Of a stretch of DNA of 64,000 bases, positions 27,126-35,364 are shown one piece after another. Both the position numbers and the translations under genes were made by a program. Source of the stretch: JBNKFV01 sp050290265 (GTDB lineage: Bacteria > Pseudomonadota > Gammaproteobacteria > Pseudomonadales > Cellvibrionaceae); the NCBI GenBank assembly GCA_050290265.1, contig JBNKHI010000011.1:1-64000 (forward strand), in the 5' to 3' direction. How positions within the stretch are numbered: the first letter of the stretch is position 1; every line of letters starts with the position of its first letter. A model generated the notes under the pieces. That model was not told the DNA's origin, searched no databases, and was given only the letters and a program-made list of their open reading frames with translations.

Positions 27126-27560
27126 TTACACATGATTGACAGTAATAACCAAATGCACAGAACCGGATAATGAGTTGGTAATTAAGCAACCCGCTTCAGC
27201 TTTTTCCAGTATCCGCTGCGCCTTATCTTCGGTGACACTTGCTGGAACGTCCAACACAACATTTAACGAAAACTCGGTAAATTGAGTCGTGCCATCGACG
27301 CGCGCCAGGGTACCTTCAACATCACAGTTAAGGGATGACCACTCCAATCTGGATGCTCGGGCAATCGCACGAAAAGTCAGTACGAAACAGTCAGCCACAG
27401 CCGCAACCAAGAGTGTTTCCGGCGACCACAAATCACCTGGGCCGCCGTATTCTGCGGGTGGCGCAGACTCAACGGAAGTCAACTTAGGGCTTGCTAAATC
27501 TACGTTACCAGTGGGACCTGCGGTTGCAGCAACGCGATAATGATGCGGTAAATCCTGCAT
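27126..27560 (-). CDS. OsmC-family peroxidase-like protein
   Basis: This 144-aa cytoplasmic protein has the two redox Cys of the OsmC/Ohr fold, in LVAAVADCFVLTF and EAGCLITNSLSG. The segment GGPGDLWSPETLLVAAVADCF is characteristic. Such enzymes reduce organic hydroperoxides with thiol donors. The upstream region has two direct repeats 20 bases apart and a palindrome, suggesting regulator binding. The gene is probably monocistronic. Confidence 0.9.
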   Translation of the reverse strand: MQDLPHHYRVAATAGPTGNVDLASPKLTSVESAPPAEYGGPGDLWSPETLLVAAVADCFVLTFRAIARASRLEWSSLNCDVEGTLARVDGTTQFTEFSLNVVLDVPASVTEDKAQRILEKAEAGCLITNSLSGSVHLVITVNHV

Positions 27561-27584
27561 AGAAAACTCCAGTAATGTTGTTAG

Positions 27585-27680
27585 GTGCTCGGCACAATAG
27601 TTGAGTGTTCAGCACAATAAGAGTATTTAATAAAATCAACAATAATTCAGTCTGGACCGCTAGCGGTTGATATCGATCAC
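27585..27680 (-). promoter_or_regulatory. Repeat-rich promoter region of the OsmC gene
   Basis: Two near-identical 15-mers, GTGCTCGGCACAATA (27585-27599) and GTGTTCAGCACAATA (27605-27619), lie exactly 20 bases apart on one helix face. The first has the dyad GTGC-TCG-GCAC. Farther upstream are the perfect palindrome ACCGCTAGCGGT (27656-27667) and TTGAT-ATCG-ATCAC (27667-27680), one base short of an Anr/FNR box. Roles are inferred. Confidence 0.4.
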
Positions 27681-27730
27681 CAAGAAAGCAGGTAGTGTCA
27701 CGAACCCAATACTAGCGTCAAAACGGATAA

Positions 27731-28123
27731 TTAATCTGACCCCGAAAGGAAAAGTTTCAGTACATATCTCACACAGACAAACAAAACCGCCAGCCAAATT
27801 ACTATCACCACTGCGGCAGCGGGATAATTTACCGGTTTATCGACCAGTTGTTCCGCTTTTAGCTTCGCCGAGTCCAAGACAGCCTTGGGAGTAAATCGCA
27901 AGACTAGCGCTAAGCCCAAAGGCACGAGCACTAAATCATCGAGGTACCCCAGAACCGGGATGAAATCAGGAATCAAATCAATTGGGCTCAGTGCATAAGC
28001 AACCACTATAAACGCCAAGACCTTAACAGGCCAAGGCATGGCAGGATCGCGAATCGCAAAATAAATCGTATAGGTATGGCTTTTAAGGTTTCCTACTTGT
28101 TCTTTTAGCGAACTGAAACTCAT
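27731..28123 (-). CDS. YkvA-family membrane protein (DUF1232)
   Basis: This 130-aa protein has one or two membrane segments and the clear DUF1232 signature YALSPIDLIPDFIPVLGYLDDLVLVPLGL near the middle. A second hydrophobic segment (YPAAAVVIVIWLAVLFVCVRYVLKLFL) ends the protein. Function is unknown. It follows cbpM on the same strand after a gap of about 65 bases. Confidence 0.92.
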   Translation of the reverse strand: MSFSSLKEQVGNLKSHTYTIYFAIRDPAMPWPVKVLAFIVVAYALSPIDLIPDFIPVLGYLDDLVLVPLGLALVLRFTPKAVLDSAKLKAEQLVDKPVNYPAAAVVIVIWLAVLFVCVRYVLKLFLSGSD

Positions 28124-28188
28124 GTCACGCTACCGTTAATGCGCCCACTGCTACATCGACCCATCACGCCGCACTGAAATCCAGTCAA

Positions 28189-28494
28189 TTAACTATCCAC
28201 AAAACGACTAAGACGACTGCGCAAAGCACGATTTTCTTCACGTAACCGATCTACCTGATCCAGCAGATCTATTGCCAATGCTATCCCGGCCCAATCGACG
28301 TTAAGGTCGCGATGCAAGCGAACCGCCTTTTGCGTCACCGTCAACATGGTTGGACTAAACAGCCATTCTTCTTGCGCCGCCCCAAGCGGCTCGACAATAC
28401 CCTGCTCGACAATCTCGACCACAATATCCTCATCGACCCCGGTTTGCAGACAGACTTCCGTGAAGCTTAAGTACGTTGATTCAGTATTTGTCAT
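28189..28494 (-). CDS. cbpM: CbpM-type modulator of the CbpA chaperone
   Basis: This 101-aa cytoplasmic protein starts with the MerR-like layout YLSFTEVCLQTGVDEDIVVEIVEQGIVEPLG. A segment LFSPTMLTVTQKAVRLHRDLNVDWAGIALAIDLLDQVDRLREENRALRSRL ends in a coiled coil. CbpM binds the J-domain of CbpA and blocks its work with DnaK. It overlaps the cbpA stop codon by one base, the classic cbpA-cbpM pair, which fixes the identity. Confidence 0.93.
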   Translation of the reverse strand: MTNTESTYLSFTEVCLQTGVDEDIVVEIVEQGIVEPLGAAQEEWLFSPTMLTVTQKAVRLHRDLNVDWAGIALAIDLLDQVDRLREENRALRSRLSRFVDS

Positions 28495-29444
28495 TAGACG
28501 TCACTCCATTCTGCCCGCGGATCAAAGGGTGTAAGCTCCGCTAACTGCTGCCAGAGTTCCTCTGCTGCGGATGTATTTTCCGGTGGCATAACCACCTTCA
28601 ACACAGCATAAAGGTCGCCTTGAATCTGCTTGCCAGGCAGCCCCCTGCCTTTTACCCGCAAACGTTGCCCACTCTGGCTATTGGCAGGTACGGTCAGTTT
28701 AATCTTTCCCGCTAACGTCGGCACGGTCACTTTAGCCCCCAAAGCAGCTTCCCAAGGTGCTACAGGCAACACCACTATGAGGTTATGCCCTTCTACATCA
28801 AAGAGCGGATGTGGCACTAACCGAATCCGTAAGTACAAATCCCCGTTAGTACTATTTCCTGCACCTAAGCCACCCTGACCTTTTAAGCGTATGCGTTCAC
28901 CATCGACGACACCCGCCGGTATTTTGACCTTGAGTGTTTTTTTCACCTCTGTCACGCGGCCGTCAGCACCGTAATGGGGTAAATGATAGGATATTTCTTT
29001 TGACTCTTCGGACAGCGTATCTTCGAGGAAAATAGGCAGGTCAGTTTCAACATCCCGGCCACGCTGACTAAAAGGCTCGCGTCGAGTCCGGCCACCCGGT
29101 TGCGCACCGCCACCAAAAATAGACGAAAAGAAATCAGAAAAATCAGCCTGGTGATAGCTTTCCTCGCCTCCCCCAGCTGAACCAGACGGCTGCCAGCCAG
29201 GCGGTGGCCGAAAACCCTGTTGTTGATCAGCGTATTGACGCAATTCATCATACTCAGCGCGTTTAGCGCTGTTTTTGAGGACTTCGTACGCCTCAGTAAC
29301 CTCTTTGAACTGCGCCTCAGCATCCTGGTGCTCACTCACGTCAGGATGATATTTTCTAGCCAGCTTGCGATAAGCAACCTTGATGGCTTTATCGTCTGCC
29401 GAAGGATCAACACCTAAAATTTTGTAGTAGTCTTTGAATTCCAT
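28494..29444 (-). CDS. cbpA: Curved-DNA-binding DnaJ-type co-chaperone CbpA
   Basis: This 316-aa co-chaperone has an N-terminal J-domain (residues ~4-70) with the HPD tripeptide in YRKLARKYHPDVSEH. A Gly/Phe/Ser-rich linker follows (~75-125). Two substrate-binding beta domains come next (LKVKIPAGVVDGERIRLKGQG, then VPTLAGKIKLTVPANSQSGQRLRVKGRG). There is no zinc-finger repeat, as in CbpA rather than DnaJ. It delivers substrates to DnaK and binds curved DNA in stationary phase. The next gene, cbpM, is coupled by a one-base overlap. Confidence 0.95.
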   Translation of the reverse strand: MEFKDYYKILGVDPSADDKAIKVAYRKLARKYHPDVSEHQDAEAQFKEVTEAYEVLKNSAKRAEYDELRQYADQQQGFRPPPGWQPSGSAGGGEESYHQADFSDFFSSIFGGGAQPGGRTRREPFSQRGRDVETDLPIFLEDTLSEESKEISYHLPHYGADGRVTEVKKTLKVKIPAGVVDGERIRLKGQGGLGAGNSTNGDLYLRIRLVPHPLFDVEGHNLIVVLPVAPWEAALGAKVTVPTLAGKIKLTVPANSQSGQRLRVKGRGLPGKQIQGDLYAVLKVVMPPENTSAAEELWQQLAELTPFDPRAEWSDV

Positions 29445-29600
29445 ACAGTATCCATTATGACTGGCAGGTTACGCGGTATGACAAATTTAATGACACTAAG
29501 TTTAGTCTTAAACCACTAAACTACCAGCAAGCGGCGTTAACGCGAAGTTATGTTAAAAATGTTTCACAAAAAGCCATGTAATAAGGCGCAGGAGCAACAA

Positions 29601-29837
29601 TTATGACGTCAACCACCCGGCTATCTTATCGCTTTCCGGCACGCCACCTGAATGCACCAACTGACCGTCGACCACCACTGCTGGCGTTTTCATCACACCG
29701 TACTTCAGCATTATTTCTGGACTGGTCTGCTTAACAACTTGTACGTCGACCCCGGTATTTTTGGCTACGGTTTCTATTAACTCCGCTGTCTTTATGCATT
29801 TAGTACATCCACTGCCCAGCACTTCTATTTCTTTCAT
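29601..29837 (-). CDS. Small thioredoxin-fold protein
   Basis: This 78-aa cytoplasmic protein has the active-site C-x-x-C in GSGCTKCIKT, the cis-Pro region VMKTPAVVVDG and the end GVPESDKIAGWL. It fits the small redox-active disulfide protein 2 family. Nine bases separate it from a DUF318/ArsP-type permease, and such pairs are frequent. It may serve the permease as a redox partner or metalloid reductant. Confidence 0.9.
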   Translation of the reverse strand: MKEIEVLGSGCTKCIKTAELIETVAKNTGVDVQVVKQTSPEIMLKYGVMKTPAVVVDGQLVHSGGVPESDKIAGWLTS

Positions 29838-29846
29838 AACCCTACC

Positions 29847-30830
29847 CTATAACACGTATATAACATTGATAAACCAGCCGACCAGTGTAAAAGACAACAG
29901 CAACAGCATAAAAATGATCGTTAGCAATTTCCAGGTCATCACTTGCTTTAATAAAATAAATTCTGGAAAACTGGCCGCCACAGTACTCATACAAAATGCC
30001 AATGTTGTTCCCAGTGGAAGCCCTTTAAGAATTAAGCTTTCCATCACCGGAATGACACCGGTAGCGTTTGAATAAAGGGGTATACCCGCAAGCACAGCCA
30101 TAGGCACAGACCACCACTGACCATCGCCTAAATTTGCGGCGAACCATGACTCAGGTACAAAGCCATGTAACGCCGCGCCTAAACCGACACCAACAAATAC
30201 CCATTTCCAAACACGACCTAAAATATCCAGCAGCTCGGATTTAGCGAAATCATGGCGCTGGCGAAACGACAAGTCAGGTGTCGCCACCTTTCCCCCATCA
30301 GGTATCGCAGCCGTTTGATAGGCTTTTAGCGCGAAAGGTTGCAGCATTTGCTCAGCGCGAATGAGATCCAGCAACACACCACCAGCAATACCGACAGCCA
30401 TCCCTACGGCGATATAAATAAGGGTAATTTGCCAACCCACCAAACTTAGCAGTAACAGCACCGCAACTTCGTTAATTAGCGGCGAGGTTAAAAGAAACGC
30501 CATGGTAATACCTACCGGAATGCCAGCCGAGGTAAAACCCAGAAAAATGGGGATACTGGAACAGGAGCAAAAAGGAGTTATGGCTCCAAATGTAGAGCCC
30601 ATAAGGTAGCCAATAAACTTGTTATTTTTTGCCAGGTAATCGCGCACCCGCTCGACGTTAAGAGACGCACGAATCAGTGCGATGACATAAATCATAACGA
30701 CCAGCAGAAAGAAGATTTTAGTTGTATCTTCAATAAAGAACTGAACCGCACCGCCCAACCTGGAACCCGGCACTAAGCCCAACAACGAAAAAGCTATCCA
30801 ATCGGCAAAGGTTGTAAATATGGCTAACAT
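29847..30830 (-). CDS. DUF318 permease (YraQ/ArsP-like)
   Basis: This 327-aa membrane protein has about eight helices in two repeats. The family signature FGAITPFCSCSSIPIFLGFTSAGIP is present and continues with AFLLTSPLINEVAV. The second repeat has IPLYSNATGVIPVMESLILKGLPLGTTLAFCMSTVAASFPEFILL. ArsP members of this family export organoarsenicals; most others have no known substrate. It is coupled to the small thioredoxin-like gene. No ArsR regulator lies next to it. Confidence 0.92.
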   Translation of the reverse strand: MLAIFTTFADWIAFSLLGLVPGSRLGGAVQFFIEDTTKIFFLLVVMIYVIALIRASLNVERVRDYLAKNNKFIGYLMGSTFGAITPFCSCSSIPIFLGFTSAGIPVGITMAFLLTSPLINEVAVLLLLSLVGWQITLIYIAVGMAVGIAGGVLLDLIRAEQMLQPFALKAYQTAAIPDGGKVATPDLSFRQRHDFAKSELLDILGRVWKWVFVGVGLGAALHGFVPESWFAANLGDGQWWSVPMAVLAGIPLYSNATGVIPVMESLILKGLPLGTTLAFCMSTVAASFPEFILLKQVMTWKLLTIIFMLLLLSFTLVGWFINVIYVL

Positions 30831-31039
30831 AAAGGCGCCCTAATATTGTCAGAATCAGGTTTTATCAGGCAATGCAGACCCTTTACCCACTATTAGCACC
30901 CCAATACGACTCAACGCACTAGTTAATGCCAAACTTTCATTGATAATATTTTGAGTTTAACACTGACATTATTCATGTGTAATGATATATCTCAACAAAG
31001 ACATCTAAAGCCAATGGTGGCTGAAACAATGTATTCGCC

Positions 31040-31088
31040 AGACACGAAAAAGCCGGCAAACAAATGTTGTGCCGGCTTTTTCGTGTCT
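31040..31088 (-). terminator. Strong terminator after the sulfatase
   Basis: A perfect 19-bp stem (31040-31058 with 31070-31088) has an 11-base loop. The stem holds a GC core (GCCGGC) and a run of five T/A, so it can act in both directions. It lies 50 bases past the sulfatase stop codon. Confidence 0.85.
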
Positions 31089-31137
31089 ACTTAACGCTAA
31101 GCATAAAACATTATTTCTAAATCATATCCACTCTGCC

Positions 31138-32802
31138 TTAGTGAGCCTGCCTTCCACTCTTTTCCATATAGGGAAAGTATAGCTTGCCCTCCTTTTCATA
31201 CTCCAGCTTCATCGGCGTATCCTTAAATAGGCCATTAAGTTTGTCCACTCGATTAGGCTCAACTTTCCACTGTGCAGGAAATTCGGCGGCTTTAGGTCCG
31301 TTTATGTCCCGCTGATTAACTCCAGCAGCAACGCGCTCGGAAAACGGCACCACATGATCACCATTATTGTTCGCCAACTGTTGATACAAGGCGCTACGAA
31401 GTTCTACGAGCTGACGAGTGTAACGACTGTCGTTGACTAAATTATGCATCTCATCTGGGTCATTTTTAACATCGTAGAGCTCTTCGATATCCCAAATCCC
31501 ATGGTATTGAATATATTTTAATGAACCCCGCTCGATAGCAAATGTCGTTGGTGTCATAGGGAAGGACCATTCCCAGTAATACTCATAAATGAAGTCTGGT
31601 TGATCCCCTCCGACGATAGCCATCTTATTAGCAGTCACATCTAAAAAGCTCTTACCTTCAAACTGCTCTGGCTGCTCAACTCCTGCAACTTTCAAAAAGG
31701 TAGGCGCCAAATCCAGATTTCGGACACGCGACTCGTTAACAATACCTTCAGGCAATTTACCTGGTGCAGCCACTAGCATAGGAACACGAATTGAACCCTC
31801 ATAAGCATTGCGTTTGTCAATCAAACCGTGGTCACCAATAAGAAAACCATTATCACTATAGAACACTATCATCGTATTCTTATCCAAACCGTGATCTTTA
31901 AGGTAAGTCATTATACGTCCAAGACTGTCGTCAACTGCAGAAAGAGCGCCATAGTAATCTTTCAAGTAATCAGTCATCTTGCGGTCACTGGCATAAAAAA
32001 AGTCGATTCCATGCCAGCTGTTGCGTTGATTTTGTACCCACATCGGCTTGCCTTCACGATTTTCCGGGGTATCCGCAGCACTGTCTGGCAACTGGAAATC
32101 CACATCATCGTATTGTCCTTCATGCCGTGGAGCAGGCTTAGCGTCTGAATGCACAGCTTTATGACTCAGGTATAGGAAAAATGGCTTCGCCTGATCACGC
32201 CCCTTTGTTAACCAGTCAAGCGCATAATCAGTCAGTTCATCGGTGATGTAGCCTTTTTGATCGACATGTTTTCCGTCAACATTAAGTTGATTAACTATGC
32301 CCTTTTTTACCATATCAGGAGGCACGTTATCCGTGGGGAAATAGGATCCCTGTCCAGCAAAACTAACCCAATGATCAAAACCAGGTCGCGGATTATCTGT
32401 TGCGCTGCCCATATGCCACTTTCCAAAAAATCCAGTCTGGTAACCAGCTTCTTGCAAATATTTCGGAAAAAATATCAGCCCTTCTTCTGAACTGTTATTG
32501 TTATCAACAACTTTATGATTTCGCGTTGTCTGACCCGTTAAAATCGTTGCACGACTGGGAGAGCATAGGGATGAAGTAACCACTGCATTGGGGAAATAAA
32601 CACCTTCATGAGCCAGCTCATCAATATTGGGAGTTTGTAGCTTTTCTTGTATAAACCCCATACCGTCATAACGCAGGTCATCCACCAGCACGAAAACAAT
32701 ATTCATTGGCTTCGTAGCTTTTTCATCTGCACTACAACCCGTACTTAAAAATAAAATATGTACACAAGTTACTAATAAAATAACCATTTTTTTAGTAAGC
32801 AC
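31138..32802 (-). CDS. Sulfatase, secreted lipoprotein, family S1
   Basis: This 554-aa hydrolase removes sulfate esters, probably from polysaccharides. The N-terminus is a lipoprotein signal (LFLSTGC, lipid on C23). The metal-binding DD (D41, D42) and C80-S-P-S-R are present; C80 is the residue turned into formylglycine by a maturase not seen in this window. YSDNGFLIGDHGLIDKRNAYEGSIRVPML is the family's second metal and substrate region. The gene diverges from a LacI-type regulator across 499 bases with a perfect palindromic operator, suggesting induction by a sugar. The exact glycan cannot be read; the layout resembles N-acetylglucosamine-6-sulfatase or iduronate-2-sulfatase relatives. Confidence 0.93.
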   Translation of the reverse strand: MLTKKMVILLVTCVHILFLSTGCSADEKATKPMNIVFVLVDDLRYDGMGFIQEKLQTPNIDELAHEGVYFPNAVVTSSLCSPSRATILTGQTTRNHKVVDNNNSSEEGLIFFPKYLQEAGYQTGFFGKWHMGSATDNPRPGFDHWVSFAGQGSYFPTDNVPPDMVKKGIVNQLNVDGKHVDQKGYITDELTDYALDWLTKGRDQAKPFFLYLSHKAVHSDAKPAPRHEGQYDDVDFQLPDSAADTPENREGKPMWVQNQRNSWHGIDFFYASDRKMTDYLKDYYGALSAVDDSLGRIMTYLKDHGLDKNTMIVFYSDNGFLIGDHGLIDKRNAYEGSIRVPMLVAAPGKLPEGIVNESRVRNLDLAPTFLKVAGVEQPEQFEGKSFLDVTANKMAIVGGDQPDFIYEYYWEWSFPMTPTTFAIERGSLKYIQYHGIWDIEELYDVKNDPDEMHNLVNDSRYTRQLVELRSALYQQLANNNGDHVVPFSERVAAGVNQRDINGPKAAEFPAQWKVEPNRVDKLNGLFKDTPMKLEYEKEGKLYFPYMEKSGRQAH

Positions 32803-33301
32803 AATATCGCTCCAATCAGTCAGTGTTTGTTATCGAGGCATTCAAGACAAAATCCAACAACGAAGCTGCAGTATAAATAGCCATTCGCTGTATCTAATGT
32901 AATTAAAAAACTGCTTTGGTGCTGCTACCAAACGCCAGGGAATTACGAAATAACAGTTCATCGCACAGAGGTAGCCAGCGGAATTAACACTACATAATTA
33001 GCTTACTTATTCTCACCTATTGTTATGACCTAAGAGTAAGCCTGCCCCTATTCTTGGCTCTAGGATCTAGACAATACCCAATAATGACAGCGCTGTCAAA
33101 AATACATGAAAGCAGGCTTGGCTATCTACTCAATGGTAATGTCCGGTGACGCTGTTGCAGATTAATCATTTTTATATTTCTGCTAAAATTAGATTCACTA
33201 ACCGTTTCGCTATCAATATACAGCCGTGTAATAATTACCTATTATTCACGGTTGACGCAGTCGCATTCTGATCCAGCCATTACTGAAAGAGAAAAAATAC
33301 A
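32803..33301. promoter_or_regulatory. Divergent control region between sulfatase and LacI regulator
   Basis: This 499-base AT-rich gap carries promoters for both neighbours. The only structured element found is the palindrome TGACAGCGCTGTCA at 33085-33098. No open frame in it looks coding. Confidence 0.6.
33085..33098. promoter_or_regulatory. Perfect palindromic LacI-type operator
   Basis: TGACAGCGCTGTCA is a perfect 14-bp palindrome with a central CG, the form bound by LacI/GalR-family repressors. It sits between the sulfatase and the LacI gene and may control both. Confidence 0.7.
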
Positions 33302-34375
33302 GTGTCAACAGTGACCATTGATGACGTCGCGAGACTAGCAGGGGTTTCGATTAAAACGGTTTCACGTGTCGTCAACATGGAACCCAACGTAAAGGAAAGC
33401 ACTCGCAAGAAGGTAACAGAGGCCATAAAAACGCTAGATTACCGGCCTAATGTATCCGCGCGTAGCCTGGCGAGTAAGCGCTCCTACCTTATCGGCTTGT
33501 TCTACGATAGCACCCTGCTTGAATCAAGCTTCATCGTTCAAGTGCAGGCCGGGATATTGCCGCTTTGCCGAAAGCAAGGTTACGAACTCATCATACATCC
33601 CGTTAATTGGCGCGATGAGGGAACAACAAGTGACCTGGCCAATATTATTAAACACAGCCGGGTGGATGGCGCGATCCTGACACCCCCGATATCAGACAAT
33701 CCCGAAATATTGGCTACGTTTACTAACCTGAAAAAACCCTACATAAGACTATCCCCCTCACCTTCGAAGTTTAAGTCTGGCGGGGTTTACACGGATCACC
33801 AGCATGCGGCCAAGTTGATGACCGAACATTTACTTAAACTTGGCCACAAAAAAATCAGCTTTATTTACGGCCCAGACTTTCTGCCCTCTTCCAAACAGCG
33901 AAAAGCCGGTTTTCTCGAAGCATACACCGCCGCTGGTATTAAAATGACTCAACACACCCTCATGCCAGGACTCAACTCATTTGAGTCGGGTATTCAGACA
34001 GCCCAAAAGTTACTTACCCTAAAACATCGCCCTACAGCTATATTTGCTAACAATGATGAAATGGCGAGTGCGATTCTTGGAATAGCCCATAGTCTAGGCA
34101 TTTCTGTTCCCAACGAACTATCCGTTGCCGGGTTTGATGACTCCCCATTATCACGCAAGGTTTGGCCGCCTCTCACAACAGTACGCAACCCCGTAACTGA
34201 AATGGCAGAAGCCGCAGCCAATCTTCTTCTCAATCAGATTCACGGCCACTCTAACCCGGTTATCGATATCGTCATGGCTGCTGAATTAGTCATCCGTCAA
34301 TCTACTGGGCCAGCCCCTATCAAGCCATGCAGAATCACGGAGAATATAGTCATGTGCGTTGATGGGAAAAGCTAA
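33302..34375 (+). CDS. LacI-family transcriptional regulator
   Basis: This 357-aa repressor has the N-terminal helix-turn-helix TIDDVARLAGVSIKTVSRVVN and hinge RPNVSARSLASKRSYLIGL. The periplasmic-binding-type effector domain then runs to about residue 335 (FIYGPDFLPSSKQRKAGF, AIFANNDEMASAILGIA, VAGFDDSPLSRKVWPPLTTVRNP). The start is GTG at 33302, with a purine-rich GAAAGAGAAA about ten bases before it. It diverges from the sulfatase, its probable target. The effector is likely a mono- or disaccharide released by the sulfatase pathway. Confidence 0.95.
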   Translation: MSTVTIDDVARLAGVSIKTVSRVVNMEPNVKESTRKKVTEAIKTLDYRPNVSARSLASKRSYLIGLFYDSTLLESSFIVQVQAGILPLCRKQGYELIIHPVNWRDEGTTSDLANIIKHSRVDGAILTPPISDNPEILATFTNLKKPYIRLSPSPSKFKSGGVYTDHQHAAKLMTEHLLKLGHKKISFIYGPDFLPSSKQRKAGFLEAYTAAGIKMTQHTLMPGLNSFESGIQTAQKLLTLKHRPTAIFANNDEMASAILGIAHSLGISVPNELSVAGFDDSPLSRKVWPPLTTVRNPVTEMAEAAANLLLNQIHGHSNPVIDIVMAAELVIRQSTGPAPIKPCRITENIVMCVDGKS

Positions 34376-34415
34376 GTAAGAAAATTGCTAGCAGAGTCAA
34401 CACACCATATTTTTT

Positions 34416-34688
34416 CTAATCTGGAGAAGCATAAGTATTTCCTGCATTAGCTTTAATAGCCCCCACTGCAGACCAAGTGGAAACACCATACGGAACCAGA
34501 TACGTGAGTAGAACCTTAAGCCAGTCCTGACCTGACAGGGACATACTTAAAATCTTATCTCCATGGTTAATAAACGCCAGCAGGGTTCCCACTATCAACG
34601 CTATTTTCATCGCTCGTTTCACGACAATAGGCGAGCAAGCAATCACAAAAATATTATTATCTGCTAAGTTTCCAAGACGTTTATTCAT
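34416..34688 (-). CDS. NrtS-like small membrane protein
   Basis: The start is set at ATG 34688 (90 aa) because GAGGAG lies four bases before it; a neighbouring ATG three bases upstream is also possible. Two hydrophobic helices can be drawn (KIALIVGTLLAFINHGD and VLLTYLVPYGVSTWSAVGAI). The spacing of HGD and LLTYLVPY fits the NrtS group described as nitrate/nitrite transporters. No nitrate-reducing gene lies near it, so the name is a family label only. It converges on the LacI gene, 40 bases away. Confidence 0.65.
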   Translation of the reverse strand: MNKRLGNLADNNIFVIACSPIVVKRAMKIALIVGTLLAFINHGDKILSMSLSGQDWLKVLLTYLVPYGVSTWSAVGAIKANAGNTYASPD

Positions 34689-34753
34689 CATACTCCTCAG
34701 ACAGAAATACAATCATATTGCCTACCGGGTTATTGTCAGCGGGCACAAAATCA

Positions 34754-35245
34754 TTAAGCGTTTACTTCAGCCAGCATCGTGCCATTAACTTTCGCAGGCG
34801 TCGCTTCGGTTAATACAAATACAATGCGACAAACCTCAGTGTCACTAGGGTTTCGCCACAGATGTAGGGTTCCGCGCTGAACGACAATATCGCCAGCCGA
34901 TAACAGTGTTTTAACCCCGTCGTCTAATTCCAGCTCCAACTCTCCTTTGAGAACAATGCCATAATCCAGACTGTTGGTTCGATGCATCGGTGATGCCTGG
35001 CCAGGCAGCACATCAACGACACGGATAACCGAACCGCCTTTTAACGTTAATCCAGCTTCTCGGTTACGCCCGTCGGTAGCATCATTGTTATCGACGGGTA
35101 AATCGGGTGCTGTCCAGAGCAATGTAAATTCCGCATCACCATTAGGAATCGGTTGTGGTTCGAAAGCCTGATCATCGATAAACACGGATTTACCGGCGGT
35201 ATCATGACCCGTTACAACACGTCGAATAGGTGACAACAGACTCAT
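34754..35245 (-). CDS. Cupin-domain protein
   Basis: This 163-aa single-domain beta-barrel protein has the cupin motifs PMHRTNSLDYGIVLKGELELELDDG and LSAGDIVVQRGTLHLWRNPSDTEV. The metal ligands H and E of the first motif are only partly kept (HRTNSLDYG), so it may bind a metal weakly or act as a binding protein. It lies 119 bases downstream of the epimerase on the same strand and may share its transcript. Substrate unknown. Confidence 0.85.
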   Translation of the reverse strand: MSLLSPIRRVVTGHDTAGKSVFIDDQAFEPQPIPNGDAEFTLLWTAPDLPVDNNDATDGRNREAGLTLKGGSVIRVVDVLPGQASPMHRTNSLDYGIVLKGELELELDDGVKTLLSAGDIVVQRGTLHLWRNPSDTEVCRIVFVLTEATPAKVNGTMLAEVNA

Positions 35246-35364
35246 AACATTACTCTCTCTGGACTATTTTCTAACTGTTTTCTGACGCGTTTTCAGCGAC
35301 ACTTTAATTTTTTATATTACGTTTACGTTCAATCAAGGGTAATAAGGCAAAACCCAGATCCACA

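Noticed and set aside
27667..27680. Full Anr/FNR box before OsmC
   Set aside because: One base differs from consensus and spacing to a promoter is not clear; kept only as part of a weak regulatory region.
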